Source: Gambelia wislizenii (taxonomy: Eukaryota; Chordata; Lepidosauria; Squamata; Crotaphytidae). Taken from it: a DNA stretch of 64,000 nt. The stretch is from the NCBI GenBank assembly GCA_030847615.1, contig JAUMIR010000003.1, forward strand, positions 192,705,149 to 192,769,148, read 5' to 3'. The notes beneath the pieces are model-generated. The model made no database searches and was not told the origin of the DNA. It saw only the letters and a list, made by a program, of their open reading frames with translations. This document shows positions 53,651 through 64,000 of the stretch, in pieces. A program made the translations under genes and the position numbers. How positions within the stretch are numbered: the first letter of the stretch is position 1; each line of letters opens with the position of its first letter.

Positions 53651-55603
53651 TATGGGTGAGATTGGGTAAGCATCCAACTAATTGCAGGCTTGCTCCTCTA
53701 CTCCTTCAGATCAGATCAACACTGCTTTGTCAACCTGTACTGTAATTTAAAAAATGTAATGAAAATTTCATATTAGCAGATGAAAGAGATTTGGATTCAG
53801 GCAAAAATGTCCTTGGGGCCAATGGTTTTCAAGAGTCATCCACAGTTCCTAAACCAACGCCACCATGTACAATATGTTTCTCCTGTATGACAGAAAGGTA
53901 TAAGATTGTATGGGGAGCTGCTTTTATTTAGTTTTTTTTTTTAATGGAGAGCCTTGTAGTTTAACAGCCTAGTAAATTAGCACATTTGAAGTATTTACTA
54001 ATACAATTAACCTTTAAAACAACACTCTTTTTTCCACCTCAAATGTCAAGGTTTGCAGTATCTATTATGATGATAGTCTTTTTGCATTCATAGAGTTGGA
54101 GAAATGAGCAGATTCAGCCCAAATACTCTGCCCTCAAAAGATTTACTAAAATAAACAAAACTGCTACTTGTAGCACAGTTGAAATTATGCTAATTAAAAT
54201 AACACCTTTTGGTATACTCATCACTTTTAGTTTATTGTTTACAGTGGAGCTTTCTTCCCCCTCTAAAATGTAAGCAGTTGGGTTGTTTTGAGGGTTTAAT
54301 TAATAGTGCCCTTGTAATGGCGATGAAACATCCTTAGAGGGTTTTCTTCCTGCTTCCTCTCACCCCTTGTATTGTTCCTGTCTAAACTGGCAAGTTTTCT
54401 GCTTAACCATCTGTCTGCCTTTGCTGCCAAAGAGAGCTAATGTGAAGAGCGATTTTAGAAATGAAGGGCCACTACCAGGAATGACATTAAACACAGAACT
54501 GTGAATTGCATAGACTTCTCATTATTTGTTCCCATAGAGCATAATGTCAATAGGGACATAACTAAGATGGATTTAGCAAATGCTGTGTAAGAATACACAC
54601 AGGACTCTGAGCTGAAAAATAACTTTCTGTATAAGCATTCTTACCAAGAAGGCAGGTTGCCATGACAAAAAGTATCCATCAGTAAGAGGCAATTGTGACG
54701 TCTGTAACACACACACACACACACACATTCCCCAGGGTTTTAGGAATCTCTTCTTTGTTGATCCATTTTGGATACATAATTATACTGAGAAAAGCCTACT
54801 AATTCAAACAATATTCTGAGGCCATCAGTGTATTATCACAGCCACAAACTCATGGGGAGTCCCAACACTGCCTCTGCTGTGAACTGGAAAATTGCAAGTT
54901 CAAGGTCATGGAAAAGATGGGAGTGATTTTTTGCAAGTTAATCACTCTGATGTTGCATTGCTCATCTGAACAGACTCCCCATTAAAGTATGGAATGTTGT
55001 ATCAAAGTCAACTAGTGGTGTACTTTCAAGAGTAACTCAGTGAAACCTTGGCTATAAAAGGGACCCAAACTTTTATTGTGCATGTCAAAGGCACAATCAT
55101 TTTGCTTTATAAAAAGGACAAGCTTGAGCTGCACTGATAATTGTAACTTAATCCTATTGCTGGTCTCATCTAGAGTAGATCTATTGCATTATTTGCTTAA
55201 TGATAGAACTACAGTCGTGTAAATCACTTTGATTCAAGTCTAATCCACTTTAGACTAACAATTGGATTTAGGCCATTGTTATCATTATCATGAGGTAGAG
55301 AGAAAGGAATTTTTCAGTTAATCTGTAGTTGGGTATTTGAACTTGTTTTGAATACCCAATTTTACACACCCACACACTGAATTGCCTCCCTTTTGCTCAT
55401 ACCCCAAATTACAGTCTTGTAGGTTCACTGTCACCTACCCAACTTTCAAGTGAAATATGCCTTCAACTTTTACAATCAACATAAATCAATCTATTAAATG
55501 GCTCAGTCTGGGGGATTTCTAAAAAAAACACAATCATACTTTGATGACCAAACTTTGATGGAAAGGGAAGAGTCAAGCTTTAATACTGAATTAAAATGGA
55601 GGA
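53651..55603. other. Unassigned sequence; part may be conserved noncoding DNA
   Basis: No repeat recognised over 1.9 kb except (AC)n at 54706-54727. The segment 54180-54560 lacks simple repeats and has several TAATTA/ATTAAT homeodomain-type words (GCTAATTAAAATAA, GTTTAATTAATAGTG), the look of a conserved noncoding element. That is inference from composition only. Confidence 0.4.
54706..54727. repeat. (AC)n microsatellite
   Basis: Eleven AC dinucleotides. Confidence 0.95.
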
Positions 55604-55850
55604 AACCACCACCATCATCACCATCATCATCATTGTCATCTTGCTTTTCCCCCCAATCTGGGACTCAAGGCAGTTTAGACAAATTAAAACAGACACAACT
55701 AAAATTTAGATTATTCAAAAGTTAAATAGTTAAACTAGCAATAACATTTAAACCATTGAAAAGAACAAGTATAAGCATCCTAGAACATGAAATACCTCCT
55801 GGGTAGTTAACCCTCAAAGGCCAGCCAAAATAATAAGCCATGAAGAACAA
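55604..55850 (-). mobile_element. LINE 3' UTR/tail fragment (L2-like)
   Basis: Minus orientation: a trinucleotide ATG/GTG tail (plus-strand CACCATCATCA at 55605-55640), then CCCCCAATCTGGGACTCAAG and GGCAGTTTAGACAAATTAAA, a 3' terminal block common in lizard L2 relatives. The join to the endonuclease-linker part at about 55850 means either an internal deletion or two separate elements. Confidence 0.5.
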
Positions 55851-57660
55851 GGGTCTAATACACATGTGTTGGCCTTCCCTCCTCCAGGAATCCTCTCCAC
55901 ATCTTTGGGCTATATAAATGGAAAAGTATTCATTATCCATGGACAAATCAGGGTTAAAGTTACATTCCCTGGATCTACATTAATTATACAATTTAAGCTG
56001 GAGTGCAGCCAAGCAATTTTATCTGCAAAGTACCATCCAGATTGTTTACAGTGGGCTGTTGAGGGGCTTGGATTCTCCTCTCATGGGCCCGTGTGTAAAA
56101 GACCCTTGCCTACTTGAACCAACTCTGCTGGCTGGCTCCTTGAAGGTACAATGGAAGCAGAGAAGAATGTTTTTTTACTGCCTACATCACCACAGAGTAG
56201 GTCCTCAGAGAGGCTGTAGCTCGTGTTTAGTTGGCCCCACTCCAGGTTTTCTGTCAATATTGCTCTAGTTATCTTCCCACTTGTTTAATTATTACTAGCT
56301 CCCTAGTGAAACAGGGGTTAGTTTGGCCCCACTCTGTGAGAGGAGACACTCAGAAAGGATTGCCCTGGCCATTTTGCCATTCTAGAGGTTAATAACATCT
56401 TCAACAGAATCAACTGCCAAGGCTTCTGGAAATTCCCCAAGAGCAGTCAGGAAACCATCTGGATTTATAAACCTCCTAGGGCAGTTCCACAATTAAGGTT
56501 CTGTAGGGGTTCTAAGTCCTAGAAAGGCTAAATCCCACCAGATTCTAATCTGTCCATGACAACAGAATTATAAACAATTCCTCCACTACCAGATCCCCAT
56601 TACCCAACCCCACATAGAAAATGAGGTCCAGAGTATGCCCAGAAGCTTGAATGGAGTCAGAGACTACTTGAGACAGACCCATGATCATCATGACAGACAT
56701 GAAATCCTGATAAAACATCTCAGCATGGATGTTGAAGTCCCCAAGCATCACAAGATGAGAGGATGCCAATACAACCCCAAGACCACCCTGGCTAGCTCAG
56801 GAAGGGAAACCATTGAACAGCAAGGTGGCCAGTACACAAACAAACTCCCTGTTCTGTCCCAGGGCACTCACCTTTAAATACACACACACCAGTCATGCAG
56901 ATTGTGGGATAGAGCACCCAGTCAGGGAGATGGGATTCTAACAGACCACTATAAGTCTCACATTGAGAAGCTGAAACGTGTCCAGAGGAGGGCAACCAGG
57001 ATGGTGGGAGGTCTGGAAGCCGTGCCCTATGAGAAACGGCTTAAGGAGCTGGGCATGTTTAGTCTGTAGAAGAAAAGGTTGAGAGGTGACATGATAGCCA
57101 TGTTTAAATATTTGAAGGGCTGTCATACTAAGGATGAGGCAAGCTTGTTTTCTGTTGCTTTAGAGACTAGTACATGGAGCAATGGGTTCAAATTACAGGA
57201 AAAGAGATTCCACCTAAATATTAGGAAGAACTTCCTGGCAGTAGGGCTGTTCAGAAGTGGAATACACTGCCTCAGAGTGTGGTGGAGTCTCCTTCTTTGG
57301 AGGTTTTTAAACAGAGGCTGGATGGCTATCTGTCAGGAATGCTTTGACTGTGTATTCCTGCATGGCAAGGGGCTGGACTGGATGGACCTTGTGGCCTCTT
57401 CCAACTCTGTGATTCTATGATTCTATGCTGCTGCTGCTCAGAAAACCACAGTGAAAAAAATGAATTAGATTATTCCCTCTCTCCCCCCACAGCTCATCCA
57501 ACCAGATCTCTGTGATACATCCAGGATGAAGTTCTAAATGGCAGTGGTTTTACCATTCACTGACCTGGCACATCCTATAATTGATACTAGACTGAGATGG
57601 GAATCATGTAACCTTACAGATATTGTTGAACTTTATTTCCCAGAAACTCCAGCCAACATA
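55851..57660 (-). mobile_element. L2-type LINE, endonuclease region, split by CR1
   Basis: The minus strand has an AP endonuclease piece, HLVMLGDFNIHAE (Asp-Phe-Asn present), SQVVSDSIQASGHTLDLIF and VEELFIILLSWTD (56545-56769), and farther upstream ITEIWLDELWGE (about 57480-57530), the Glu-bearing block. The CR1 copy at 56945-57426 lies between them. The linker at 55860-56300 matches 2590-3010. No single frame is open. Confidence 0.75.
56945..57426 (+). mobile_element. CR1 LINE 3' end inserted into L2
   Basis: The plus strand encodes [26 protein letters not shown], a TAG stop at 57066-57068, then LRGDMIAMFKYLKGC and LQEKRFHLNIRKNFLA with a frameshift near 57245. It ends with GGACTGGATGGACCTTGTGG and two ATTCTATG 8-mers (57411-57426), the diagnostic CR1 3' terminus. 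Confidence 0.92.
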
Positions 57661-59053
57661 GCTAATTGTGATGAATGATTGGAACGGGATTCAACAACGC
57701 CTGAAGAGTTGCATTATTTTCACTCCTATACATGACTCTCTGAATTATAGTGGTGTTCTGTATATTTGCATGTAATGTTTTACAATTTGATTATGGTTGT
57801 CACACATTTACATAGTCCTCCCACTGCTCCTCCAAAAAGAAAAAAAAAGAGCTTGGAATAAACATGCCAATTGTCAAAAGGCTAATTCCATTTTTCTAAA
57901 TTTACAGTTGTAAAGTTTCCTGAGATATAAAAAATGGAACATTCTTATGCAATTTCTTTTGGAAATAAAATCCACTTCTAAAATGTATACATTTCCTCCT
58001 TGCTTCTCTGATAGTATCTTTGTGTAAATTCTTACTCAGAAGGAATGACATCTGTGTCAGTATTTCTAGAAACATAAAAGCCTATATGAAGTCAGAGCAT
58101 TGGCCCAACCAGCTCATCAATGCCTATTCTGACTGAAAGCTGCTTTTCCAGGGTTTTAGATAGGGGAGCCAAGCCCATCCTTCCATGGAGGTGCTCTGGT
58201 TTTAACTTTGGACTTTTGCTTACAAAGTATGCATTTGACTTTTGCTGGATCTCTCTGCTGCTGTGGATGGTTGCCTTCTTTTAATTTCAAACTATAATTG
58301 TGTATGTTCTGTTTTTCTTCAGGCACAGTTAATAGCCAGTATCAGTAAAGGCACAATAATATTTTCACAACAGCCTTCAGTATTTGGAATCACTGTGCAG
58401 AGAGAGTGCAGAGGAACAAAGGTCTAGTTTACTGAATAAGCCACAACACCTGTTTATGACAGGAAAAGTCAGATGTAGAGTGAAGTCAGAAATGAACAGT
58501 AGCTTCGGAGAGATTCAGATTGGGAAAATGATAGAAGACGCTTTGACAAGTGGTTTAGCCTGAATAAACCAACACTGTCCACAAGAATGGTTTCATTTCA
58601 ATGCTCTCCTGACTCCCCCCCCCCCAGATACACATCCTGAAATTAATCTCCTCCTCCCCCTCCTCCAGCACCAAAAACATCACTATGAAACTTTGGCTAA
58701 CTCCTTTGTGTAAATACAGTATTGTTAAGGAGATGGAAATGACCTCTAAATATCTGATTGGCTAGTTGGTGTATGTACACCAGAGATGTAACTGTGATAA
58801 ACTTTGCATGAAACAACAGTCTGTCTCTGTTTATGGGTTGTCATAGTGGCCTTAGGTCACCATAAATGTGTCAGTTGTGAGCTCTGTATTGTGTTTATTA
58901 TAACCGTCCAACCAGGTAAAACCTCTCAGACCATCTTCTTTGCAAGGACCTATTCCTGTGCTTTAAAAGCCAAAATTCTGTTTAAGCAGATTAAATATAT
59001 CTGCTTACATTAGATTGAGCTTTTGATTTCATTTCAAGTCTGTATGTGATGGA
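57661..59053. other. Unassigned sequence with one degenerate interspersed repeat
   Basis: At about 58073-58200, AGTCAGAGCATTGGCCCAAC followed by CAGCTCATCAATGCCTATTC and CTTTTCCAGGGTTTTAGATA resembles a widespread squamate repeat (recalled pattern). A C-run at 58614-58625. No exon supported. Confidence 0.45.
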
Positions 59054-59263
59054 CTGCATCTGCACTGCAGAAATAATCCAGTTTGACACCACTTTAACTG
59101 CCATGGCTCAATGCTATGGAATCCTGGGATTTGTACTTTGTTGTGACTCATAGATAGAAAAGATTAAATATCTCACAAAACTACAAATCCCAGGATTCCA
59201 TAGCATTGAGGCATGGCAGTTAAAGCTATGTCAAACTGGATTATTTCTGTAGTGCAGATGCAG
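59054..59263. mobile_element. Foldback MITE, 210 bp
   Basis: Inverted repeats of about 85 bp cover most of the element. The left starts CTGCATCTGCACTGCAGAAA and the right is its reverse complement (CTGCATCTGCACTACAGAAA), with the internal arm AATGCTATGGAATCCTGGGA and its partner. No clear target duplication. It resembles a common reptile hAT-like MITE, but the superfamily is not certain. Confidence 0.8.
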
Positions 59264-60258
59264 CCTTGGTGTCTTCCTTTCCCATTTTCTCCCCTTTCCC
59301 TATATAAGCTCCATATTATATATTGACAGTTGTTGGCATTACTGAATGGGCTATTGCTTTAAAAATTCTCATTAATAAAATCTTCTCCAAGTGTTGTGAA
59401 TGCACAAGAATTAAGTTACCCCTTGTGTTTTGAGGGTTTGCACAAAGTGTTGCTCAGTTTGATGTCCTCTGAGCTTTGGAAAGGTAAATTTGAACTCCTT
59501 AATGCTTAATATGTCTACAGCTGGGCTAAAGGGAGTGGTCTTTGGCAATTACCTAGTCATCTGGACAGCTTAGAGTATTCAGGCTAGGGGTACCTTGTGA
59601 TGGCAGCCTATCAGATTATTTGGCGGTGGGCTTGCAAAATGATATTTGTCCATAAGCAAAAACTATCTTTACAGAGGAGCTAACCCTTCTTCTCCTCCTA
59701 ATGCCATGGTCCTGAAGCCGTCTTAAGAGGGAAAATATACAGAAATGACAGGAGTTCCAATTATGAATCTCCCAAATGCATTTTAGATTGGCTTTTAGAT
59801 TGGCTCTTAGAATTCCTATCTAGCATTTAATAAATTCAAAAGTAGGAAATACTATTACTAAAATAAATCAGGAATAAAAAAAATCATAGTGTGGTACCAC
59901 ATGGATGATGATGATGATGATAATAATAATAATAATGTCACAAATCCAGGTAGACTTCCAGATGTATGTCATATTCTGCTGTGTATGAACTTATTTCCCT
60001 AATCTCAAAAGAACTACAAATTTTGAAAGTGCTAGTGGATGAAATAATTTTAATGACTTTCAGCAGACTTTCTGTGCTTTCTGATACAGATGGATGTTTA
60101 CTGTGATATTTATTGTGTGATGTTTACTATGGTGTTTACTGTCCTGCTGTCCTATATTTCTTTTATTGGTAGGAATTTTTCTAGAGACAACAGAGAAAAA
60201 ATATGAAGTTTGCCATGAAATATATCTAGAAGCAGAAACTTGTTATTTGTCTCAAAGC
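59264..60258. other. Unassigned sequence
   Basis: Only an ATG/ATA trinucleotide microsatellite (59901-59936) is recognised. Confidence 0.5.
59901..59936. repeat. (ATG)n(ATA)n microsatellite
   Basis: About six ATG units followed by five to six AAT units. Confidence 0.92.
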
Positions 60259-60380
60259 TTATGGAAACACCATCCTAGAGTTTTCTTGGCAAGGAACATT
60301 TTATATTGCCTTTCTCTAAGGGTGAAAGAGTATGAGTTCTCCAAGGTCACCTAGTACACTGTATATCAGTCCTCATGCAG
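60259..60380 (-). mobile_element. Degenerate SINE fragment (Sauria type)
   Basis: The plus strand shows GAGTTTTCTTGGCAAGGAAC, TTGCCTTTCTCTAAGGGTGA and CTCCAAGGTCACCTAGTACA, the middle of the SINE in minus orientation. It is heavily diverged and lies directly beside the next copy. Confidence 0.6.
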
Positions 60381-60390
60381 ACTTTTAAAA

Positions 60391-60615
60391 TTATTATTGT
60401 TGTTACATGCCTTCAAGTCACTTCTGACTTAAGGTGACCCTAAGGTGAACCTATTTGTGGGTTTTCTTGGCAAGATTTGTTGAGAGGGATTTTGCCATTG
60501 TTTTCCCCTGTGGCTGAGATAGTGGGACTTGCCCAGGTTCACCCAATAGACTTCCATGGCAAAGCAGGGATTCAAACCAGAGTCCTAGTCCAACACTCAG
60601 GACACTGCCTCTGGC
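60391..60615 (-). mobile_element. tRNA-derived SINE (Sauria type)
   Basis: Minus orientation: TTATTATTGTTGTT tail, CCTTCAAGTCACTTCTGACT, GTGGGTTTTCTTGGCAAGAT, then GGATTCAAACCAGAGTCCTA (B-box complement). Confidence 0.85.
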
Positions 60616-62606
60616 AAAACAGAGGATGCTGACTTTTTCAGGACTGCTATTCTGTGGCATGAAATATGTGTTGTGCAAGCTGGTTTATTTTTCTGCTTTA
60701 TATTTGATGTGTCATATCATTGATGAAGTTCCTGTGGTCCTTCAAAAGATAATTATGTAGTGATGTTGTATTTTATTTCATTATAGATACACTATTATAT
60801 TCATCATTCACTGACTGGGAGGCTAGCTTGAAATAGAAGGTTCCCAACTACTATAGAACCACAAATCTGTCATCTCCTACATTGAAAACATGCAGTACCT
60901 CTATTCTCTATGAAAAGGCTTTGTCAGTTAGTTCCCTCTTTTGACTCTGATAAATGAGGTGGAACCATGGGAGGGGTGTGAGTAGCACAGGAAGGAACAC
61001 ATTTACTGTATGTCAAATCCTAAAACCTTCTCATTTTGATGATTCGGTGCCAAACATGGTGTAAATCTACATGGGACCCTTGTCATTCACTCCAACTTTA
61101 GGGAACAGCATAAAGTGAAAATACTGTCTCCCCAAAAGTTCTGATCATAGTTTATTTGATCTAAATACAGTGGTTAGAATTAACTAGACTAGCTCAATTA
61201 AATCAGTGGGGGCTTGGGAAATTAACACTTATGTAAATTTAAATGATTCAGTAAGGCTACTATAGGTAGGACTTAATTATTGGATTTAGGTCTTGTGTCC
61301 ACCCTCCTACACACACACATACTTATACATGAGTTGGGGATGGTTTAAATGCAGCAAATATTTTATAACTATAACTAGCAGTGTCTAAACAACTGCCTAT
61401 CTCATTATAAACTAGTTCAATAGCTAAGATCTCAAGAAGAGACCCTCTGTTTTATATAATTTTCTTTGCACAAAAATATGGAAGTAGGGAGGAAAAAACC
61501 CACAATAAAAGTAGAAATGCAGCAATAAAAAAACTGGAGAGATAGAGACTTCAATAAAAACAGCCAAATGCCCATAGACTTGTTGTCTATATGCTACATG
61601 TTCAAATACTGAAAGGTTGCAAGGTCCTCAGTCCAATGAATAACAGGAAGTCGGCATTTATCTTTCCAATGTTACAATATAAGTCTTTTAGCCACCCTAA
61701 GAATCCATTTCCATGGAGAATCCATTTCCATTACTCTTCAAATGCTTACCTTGTGCTACCTTCTATTGCAGAAGGAGAAGAATTTCCTTTCTATTTATTT
61801 TTATTTTTAAATGTGCACTTTTTGTCCTCTAGGCTTTTGATTTTAAAACTGAATATTTAATCTTACATTGAATTTCTGACAAAGCATGGCTGCAGCTTAA
61901 ACACACGCAGGAACATTAAATATCACGTTAAGCAGCTCTCAGCAATCAAATGGAAGGGGCACAGATGAGCACACACTAGTAATGTTTTAAAAGCCCTCAC
62001 CAAAAAGAAAAAATAGTTACGACACTGATACTGGGATTTAGCAGAGGTGGCTCGCAGAAGGCAAGTCTCCTGGTACTAGTGCTGGAATGAAATCTATTAA
62101 TTCTTCTTTCTCATGTAAGAGATTCCCCCTTTTCTATCTCATTTTCAAAGTACTTTAGAATTGATTCTGAATTTCTTTCACTGGTGTCTCTCAGCTTACC
62201 TTACTGTGAGGTGGCTTAGAGTGCTATGTATGCTTGTTTTTCTGTTACATGTCTTTCTAAAGCATGGCAGCCTTACAGTTGCATATGCTTCATGATACAG
62301 AAAATCCCCATGGGAAGAGTTAACTTATATCATCTTCCTATGGGATGTAATTTATATGTGGGAAGCCAAGAAAGCTGCAGATGTCCAGAGATATTATGGT
62401 ACTATGAAAGACTCTTCCGGTGACTATCTTGTACTTCAGATAAACACAAGACCCCACACCCTACCCATGACCTAACCAAATTTGTCTTTCAAAATGAATG
62501 CATTAATCCCCCCCCCAAAAAAAACCAATTTGTTTTCTGTTAGATTGAATGAGAATGGTTGGGAAAATGTTAAATTTCTGCACTAGGTAGTATTTATACT
62601 AAGTCT
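60616..62606. other. Unassigned sequence
   Basis: A 2-kb stretch with no recognised repeat family or exon, AT-rich. Confidence 0.5.
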
Positions 62607-63057
62607 GGACAGGCCAGACAATTAATCATGGAAGCCAATGACAAGAGTCAGTATCACACTGTGTCCCATTTCCTTCTATACCCAAATAGGGACCTGATAC
62701 CTGAGTACAGAAAGCCCAGGAACAAAGAGATTCCCAAAATCCAGTTCCAGTTATGTCCACTGGAGTCGCTGACACTGAGAATGTTTTGATTATGGGTTTA
62801 TTGTTAGAGATTTTACCAACTGTTTGTTTAACCATTGATGCTGCATTCACGTGAATACAATGGTGTAAGGATTCAAATGTTGGCAATGCTAGCAACACAT
62901 TGCTATGGGAGAGCTATTGACAGCTTGGGCTGTCAATAAAAAAGTATGGCTTCTTGACAGTACATGATCATGAAAGGGGTACGTCATCTGGTACACGTGG
63001 TCTTTCATGATCATTAGGCATCCTTATGATGCCGTATTTGACTGGTCTGTAAAGTCC
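62607..63057. mobile_element. GGACTTTATCAGAC-family MITE, copy D, decayed
   Basis: The right end (GGTCTGTAAAGTCC, then TAT) matches the family. The left end GGACAGGCCAGAC is weaker. The segment from TGCTGCATTCACGTGAATAC (62838) to ATGATGCCGTATTTGA (63041) follows the right part of copy A (6825-7000) closely: CATTCACATGAGTACAATGG, ATGACACCGTATTTAG. Confidence 0.55.
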
Positions 63058-63179
63058 TATATGTTGAAAAAGTGGCAGATTCAGAAAATGGAGGGAAAGA
63101 TGGTTTCACCTAAATTCTTTTTATTTATTAACTTTTTTAAAAAACAAATCTTTTCTTAAAGCTTTGTGATGTGTGTGAT

Positions 63180-63402
63180 GTATGATTTAAGTCATTTCTG
63201 ACACTTGGTGACCTTAAGGCAACCCTATAATGGGTTTTCTTGACAAGATTTATTCAGATTTGTTTGCCATTGTCTTCAACTGAGGCTGAGAGAGTGTGCC
63301 TTGCCCGAGTCACCCACTGGGTTTCCATGATTGAGAGGGGATTCAAACCCTGGTTTCCCAGAGTCCTATTCCAACACTCAGATCACTACCCCATGGTGTC
63401 TC
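63180..63402 (-). mobile_element. tRNA-derived SINE (Sauria type)
   Basis: Minus orientation: TTTAAGTCATTTCTGACACT tail region, AATGGGTTTTCTTGACAAGA, CGAGTCACCCACTGGGTTTC, GGATTCAAACCCTGGTTTCC (B-box complement). An artefactual 74-codon frame crosses it. Confidence 0.88.
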
Positions 63403-64000
63403 TCCATGGGGAAATAAAGAATGTTTACATTGTAACTAACATTCCAGCCTCTTTAATGTTTTAAACAGCCTTTAGTTTTCAGGTGATTTGCTGTTGTGGT
63501 AACTTCTCCATCATTCAATCAATTGCTTTTCATTCAATATTCATACTTTTCCATTGATCTCTTCATACATTTCCATTGCTTTCCCTGAACCATGTTAAAC
63601 ACACACATACTCTCTCCCTCCCAAGTGTGGTGGTTTGATTATTTGCTTTTCAATTTTGGCTTTTTTTTTTAATTCAAACATCATACAGTGTCTGCCCTCT
63701 CAAAACAAATATCTATAATTTTCCTGCATACCTCAAATGCTCTCCAATCAGCTCTTGATGGAACTGACCCACCAATTCTTGTGGTTTTCCTTTGAAACAA
63801 GGCATACTCCCTGTACACTTTTTTACTAGTAGAGTTGTGCTTCCATGAAGCTTGTTTTTGTGCTAGGTTTAATACTGTAAGTGGCCCCAACTGGGCCTGG
63901 GGGGTGGGGAAGTGTGGGGCATGGCCACCTGCTACTCACCTTTGAGTATCTTCATTTAGGTCACTCATCAGTGCAGGGGGAGTGGGATCTCTACAGTGAG
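63403..64000. other. Unassigned sequence
   Basis: A T-run at 63661-63671. A 69-codon minus-strand frame (63890-63681) matches no protein I recognise. Confidence 0.45.

Noticed and set aside
63681..63890. Minus-strand 69-codon frame ending near a GTATGC donor-like site, a possible host exon
   Set aside because: The upstream side has no polypyrimidine tract before the candidate AG, the protein matches nothing I recognise, and a frame this short is expected by chance.
1..64000. CRISPR arrays, operons or prokaryotic features
   Set aside because: The sequence is plainly vertebrate (LINEs, SINEs, MITEs). Short tandem repeats lack the repeat-spacer pattern.

Overview
This is vertebrate nuclear DNA, most likely from a squamate reptile (a lizard). 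The evidence is the mix of repeats. CR1, L2, RTE/BovB-like and L1 non-LTR retrotransposons lie beside a Penelope-like element with a GIY-YIG endonuclease. There are also Sauria-type tRNA-derived SINEs, a 5S-rRNA-derived SINE and many small inverted-repeat DNA transposons. I found no host protein-coding exon, tRNA gene or functional rRNA gene that I can defend, so the window reads as intergenic or deep-intronic sequence. All long open frames belong to retrotransposons. The species cannot be fixed from the sequence.

Layout. 1-3.0 kb: a CR1 copy (minus) next to an L2 copy (minus) that is split by a short Penelope insertion. 3.0-5.1 kb: four adjacent inverted-repeat DNA elements. 5.9-7.5 kb: an RTE copy split by a MITE. 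8.8-9.1 kb: a hAT MITE. 9.39-15.81 kb: a complete minus-strand L1 with a 19-bp target-site duplication (TSD), an intact ORF1 and a broken ORF2. 15.9-20.6 kb: MITEs, an L2 3' half and a CR1 3' end. 23.4 kb: 5S SINE. 24.4 kb: a 352-bp CpG-rich foldback element with a TTA TSD. 25-31 kb: mostly unassigned. 31.77-38.26 kb: a complete two-ORF non-LTR retrotransposon of the I-superfamily type (possibly Vingi), with a 14-bp TSD and an L2 copy inserted in its ORF2. 38.97-40.26 kb: a Penelope-like element in head-to-head inverted form. 41-51 kb: two copies of an unnamed repeat, a second foldback element, a tiny L1, a SINE and a second RTE copy that also carries a MITE of the same family. 51-52 kb: a tandem repeat inside a larger repeat. 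53.4-64 kb: SINEs, an L2 endonuclease fragment interrupted by CR1, and MITEs, separated by long stretches with no recognisable content.

How the parts relate. These genes do not form a pathway. The window is a nested record of transposition. RTE copies supply the 3'-tail sequence seen in the SINEs. L1 and the I-type element probably moved by their own proteins, since their ORF and TSD structure is complete. The MITEs with 3-bp TSDs would need a PIF/Harbinger-type transposase that is not encoded here. The strongest observations are nested insertions where removing the insert and one TSD copy restores the host element, and the two foldback elements whose arms each contain a second hairpin.
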